Assembly: GCA_963576735.1 (NCBI GenBank)
Contig: OY755178.1
Span: 9,300,001 to 9,364,000, forward strand
Source of the DNA: Bedellia somnulentella
Taxonomy: Eukaryota; Arthropoda; Insecta; Lepidoptera; Bedelliidae
Length of the DNA stretch: 64,000 bases
Direction: 5' to 3'
The notes beneath the pieces were generated by a model. The model was not told the origin of the DNA. It saw nothing but the letters and a program-made list of their open reading frames with translations, and ran no database searches. Both the position numbers and the translations under genes were made by a program. Shown in pieces: positions 61,924-64,000 of the stretch. Every line of letters begins with the position of its first letter. The first letter of the stretch is position 1.

Positions 61924-62639
61924 TGTAATATATAAAACCTTACCTGTAAATATTGTTAATCCGTTTTATTATTATTTATTTCCTTTTATGTTAGTCTCCT
62001 GCGGTTATATATCATTGTTTAGTTCCTTTTTATTATTTTTCTGCGATTTGTCGATAATATTTTTATTTCTCTGGTTTATGTTATTGTTTTTATTTTGTTG
62101 TTGTTATGACAACGACGGAGCTGAGAGTTGTCAAATTTTATTTTATCTTAAACTTTTCTTTAGTGATCAATTTTCAATGTGTTTGTGTACGAAGGTTAGA
62201 TAGTTTTAAAATATGTTAAATGATATAATTTTAATTCATTTTTGGTGTGTAAAATGATAGCGCAGGCATTTATTTTTATTTTTAATGTAAGGCTAGGACA
62301 TTTTACTTATTCAAATTTATCTGTTTTCATCTTTTTATGTTAACTGAAACTCTTTTTAAAAAATCCTTTTTTTAGGTTTTATTGTCTATTGGGATTTTTT
62401 ATTGATTGTCAAGATGTTTTTTTATGGAGGAAGAACGGATTTATCATTCTAGAAGAGATCCTTAAAAAGTATATCTTACTGAAGATTTTTTCGGATAGCT
62501 ACTACTACCGTTGTTATATTGAACAACCTTTACTACTTGGTGTCCTTTTGCTTAAAAACACCTAAGAATAATATATATAATTTTATACCCTGGCAGAATT
62601 TGTTAAACCAGTCAGAGTGGTATTCCGAAGTGACCAATC
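61924..62639 (+). repeat. 3' LTR
   Basis: 716 bp, essentially identical to the 5' LTR. Its identity with the 5' copy ends at 'GTGACCAATC'. Confidence 0.85.
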
Positions 62640-64000
62640 ATTTGGTCTTATTGGCTTGTGGACTAAAAATCATCAAAGATTGATATCTGGACCTTTGATT
62701 TCGCCGGCTATACTACTGGTTTTGGAGATTACTAATACCTTTGCTCTAGCCAGAACGTGGAAGTTTGGAATCGCATCAGTATCGTTATTTAGTTATATTT
62801 ATTTTATATAATTCCTTCTTGTAATATTTTTGTATTGTGTACATCTAATTTTTAATAGACTGGTGTAACTTCTTTCTTGTTTTATTAGTCTCCTTGTTCT
62901 CCGCGTTTCGTGTCTTAGGTTTTATTTCCATAAGGGGATTAAGACTTAAAATACGTAACGTTACAACACGTAGGAGCACATCGGACGAAGTCACGATCAC
63001 TATTTGGGTCGATGACAATCCTATCGTATCGAAATACCGTGACAGCCTATTGTTCTATGATTATTATATGCAGTGATTTATGTGTTTTGCAAACGATTGT
63101 AGTTTTACTGCCCCGATTTTGATTGATTAACTTGGATTCGATTTACTTTTAACATTTTTATTGTCACATATACTTGGATGGATTATTACTTTTGAGCGGA
63201 TGCCTATGTTGTAAAAACTATTTTAACTTAATTAATTCTGTGATTACATTGGACAATCTTTAAGTGACGGTTTGCATCGTATCTTTAGAAGGCTTACAGC
63301 GCTACGGAAATATTCAATACACAATTAGCAAATAATAACTGATATAATACCAAAAAGGAATTGTTGAAGCTTTTTTTTAATTAACAATTCGTCATCCTTA
63401 GTCAGTTTCAGAATGATTGAAAATATAGCACTAATGAATTAAATTAATTAGATTTGCTGTAATTGATTAAGAACAGTTATGTTATGTAATTATGAAATCC
63501 TCTATAGTTACAATCTTTCAAAAGGTAAAGTTGGTATAATTTTAATTGTATAATTATCATGCTACAGAGGAACATAACATATGGCTAGAATAAGAATCTA
63601 ATAATTTTGTATCGTTCCAATCTTCTTGATTATATTTTGCTTTATGTTTAACCACAGGCTTACCGAAGCATTTCTTTTGAGGCCTTTCATAATATAAACC
63701 CTCACTTAAAAACCATGGGGAGAAATGAGGTCGACACAACACGAAAACGTAAACTCTATCATTATTTAAAACAAGCCAGCCACTTAACACTTAGGTTAAT
63801 GCAATATGATTGGAGCGAAGCTCCATTTACCCCCGACTTCTGCATTTTGCAACGGCTCAACTCAGAACCCTGAAATTCTGAAATTATGCACGGTGGTAAA
63901 GGACCATGTATAGATGGTTTATGTCAAATTTGATAAAAATCGGATGTACCACGGAGGAATGATCACCATTAAAAATATAGTATATCTTATCTTCTATATT
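62640..64000. other. Unassigned sequence after the LTR element
   Basis: Two weak plus-strand open frames (62617-62811, which starts in the LTR, and 62894-63076 with 'DEVTITIWVDDNPIVSKYRD') and one minus-strand frame (63790-63557, with 'FSPWFLSEGLYYERPQKKCF') show no domain that I know. The right end (63810-63990) contains 'GGAGCGAAGCTCCATTTACC' and reads like a dispersed repeat. No first exon for the claudin-like gene was found. Confidence 0.4.

Larger units (their letters stand above)
55870..62639 (+). mobile_element. Ty3-type LTR retrotransposon, young, with a MITE inside
   Basis: Two 716-bp direct repeats (55870-56585 and 61924-62639) differ by only one base that I can find, so insertion was recent. 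Between them are gag, protease, reverse transcriptase, RNase H and integrase in Ty3 order. Repeats start TGTAATATAT but do not end in a clear CA, and I see neither a convincing primer-binding site nor a matching target duplication. A 609-bp MITE splits the protease/RT region, and the integrase C terminus has a frame break near 61300. No env-like gene. Not autonomous as it stands. Confidence 0.88.

Overview
The window looks like nuclear DNA from an insect, most probably a moth or butterfly. It is AT-rich, has GT-AG introns, and is crowded with short retroposons that have ATGT-type tails, tRNA-headed SINEs, Jockey/CR1-type LINE debris, a mariner transposon and MITEs. I cannot name the species. 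There are no CRISPR arrays, operons or other prokaryotic features. A 200-N assembly gap lies at 45814-46013.

Two host genes can be supported. (1) On the + strand, 20089-44521, is a complete nine-exon gene for Sans (USH1G/ANKS4B family). It has N-terminal ankyrin repeats, a basic coiled-coil-like middle, a C-terminal SAM domain and a class I PDZ ligand. The exons join in frame to 476 residues. Introns 1 (13.8 kb) and 2 (3.3 kb) are filled with mobile elements, including a mariner with an intact transposase. Three of its exons (3, 6 and 8) have decayed partial copies just downstream of the functional exon. (2) On the - strand, 55345-50856, is the 3' part of a gene for a claudin/PMP22-like four-helix membrane protein. 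It has two homologous 166-bp exons for the fourth helix that look mutually exclusive. Its short Tyr/Pro-rich tail ends in TGA and is followed in the same frame by 205 more sense codons with coding-like base composition, a candidate for stop-codon readthrough. Its 5' exons lie beyond the recognisable part of the window.

Layout: 1-20 kb is repeat-rich intergenic DNA (SINEs, an RTE-like LINE tail, a broken Jockey/CR1-like LINE, a MITE, and two insertions built from inverted copies of a tRNA-related SINE). 20-44.5 kb is Sans with its intronic elements. 44.5-45.5 kb is the Sans 3' UTR. 45.5-50.8 kb is SINE-rich. 50.8-55.3 kb is the claudin-like gene. 55.9-62.6 kb is a young Ty3-type LTR retrotransposon, LTRs about 99.9% identical by eye, whose protease/RT region is split by a 609-bp MITE with an 8-bp target duplication. 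The last 1.4 kb is mostly unexplained.

For bookkeeping I name four SINE groups. SINE-A begins near TGTGTAGTGTCGGCTTAG and ends in ATGT repeats. SINE-B has a tRNA-like head and ends near GGCGTGAACGTTTATG. SINE-C is the tRNA-related unit found in the inverted insertions at 8.4 and 12 kb. Other tRNA-headed singletons make the fourth. Strand for SINEs is the strand on which they read in that sense.
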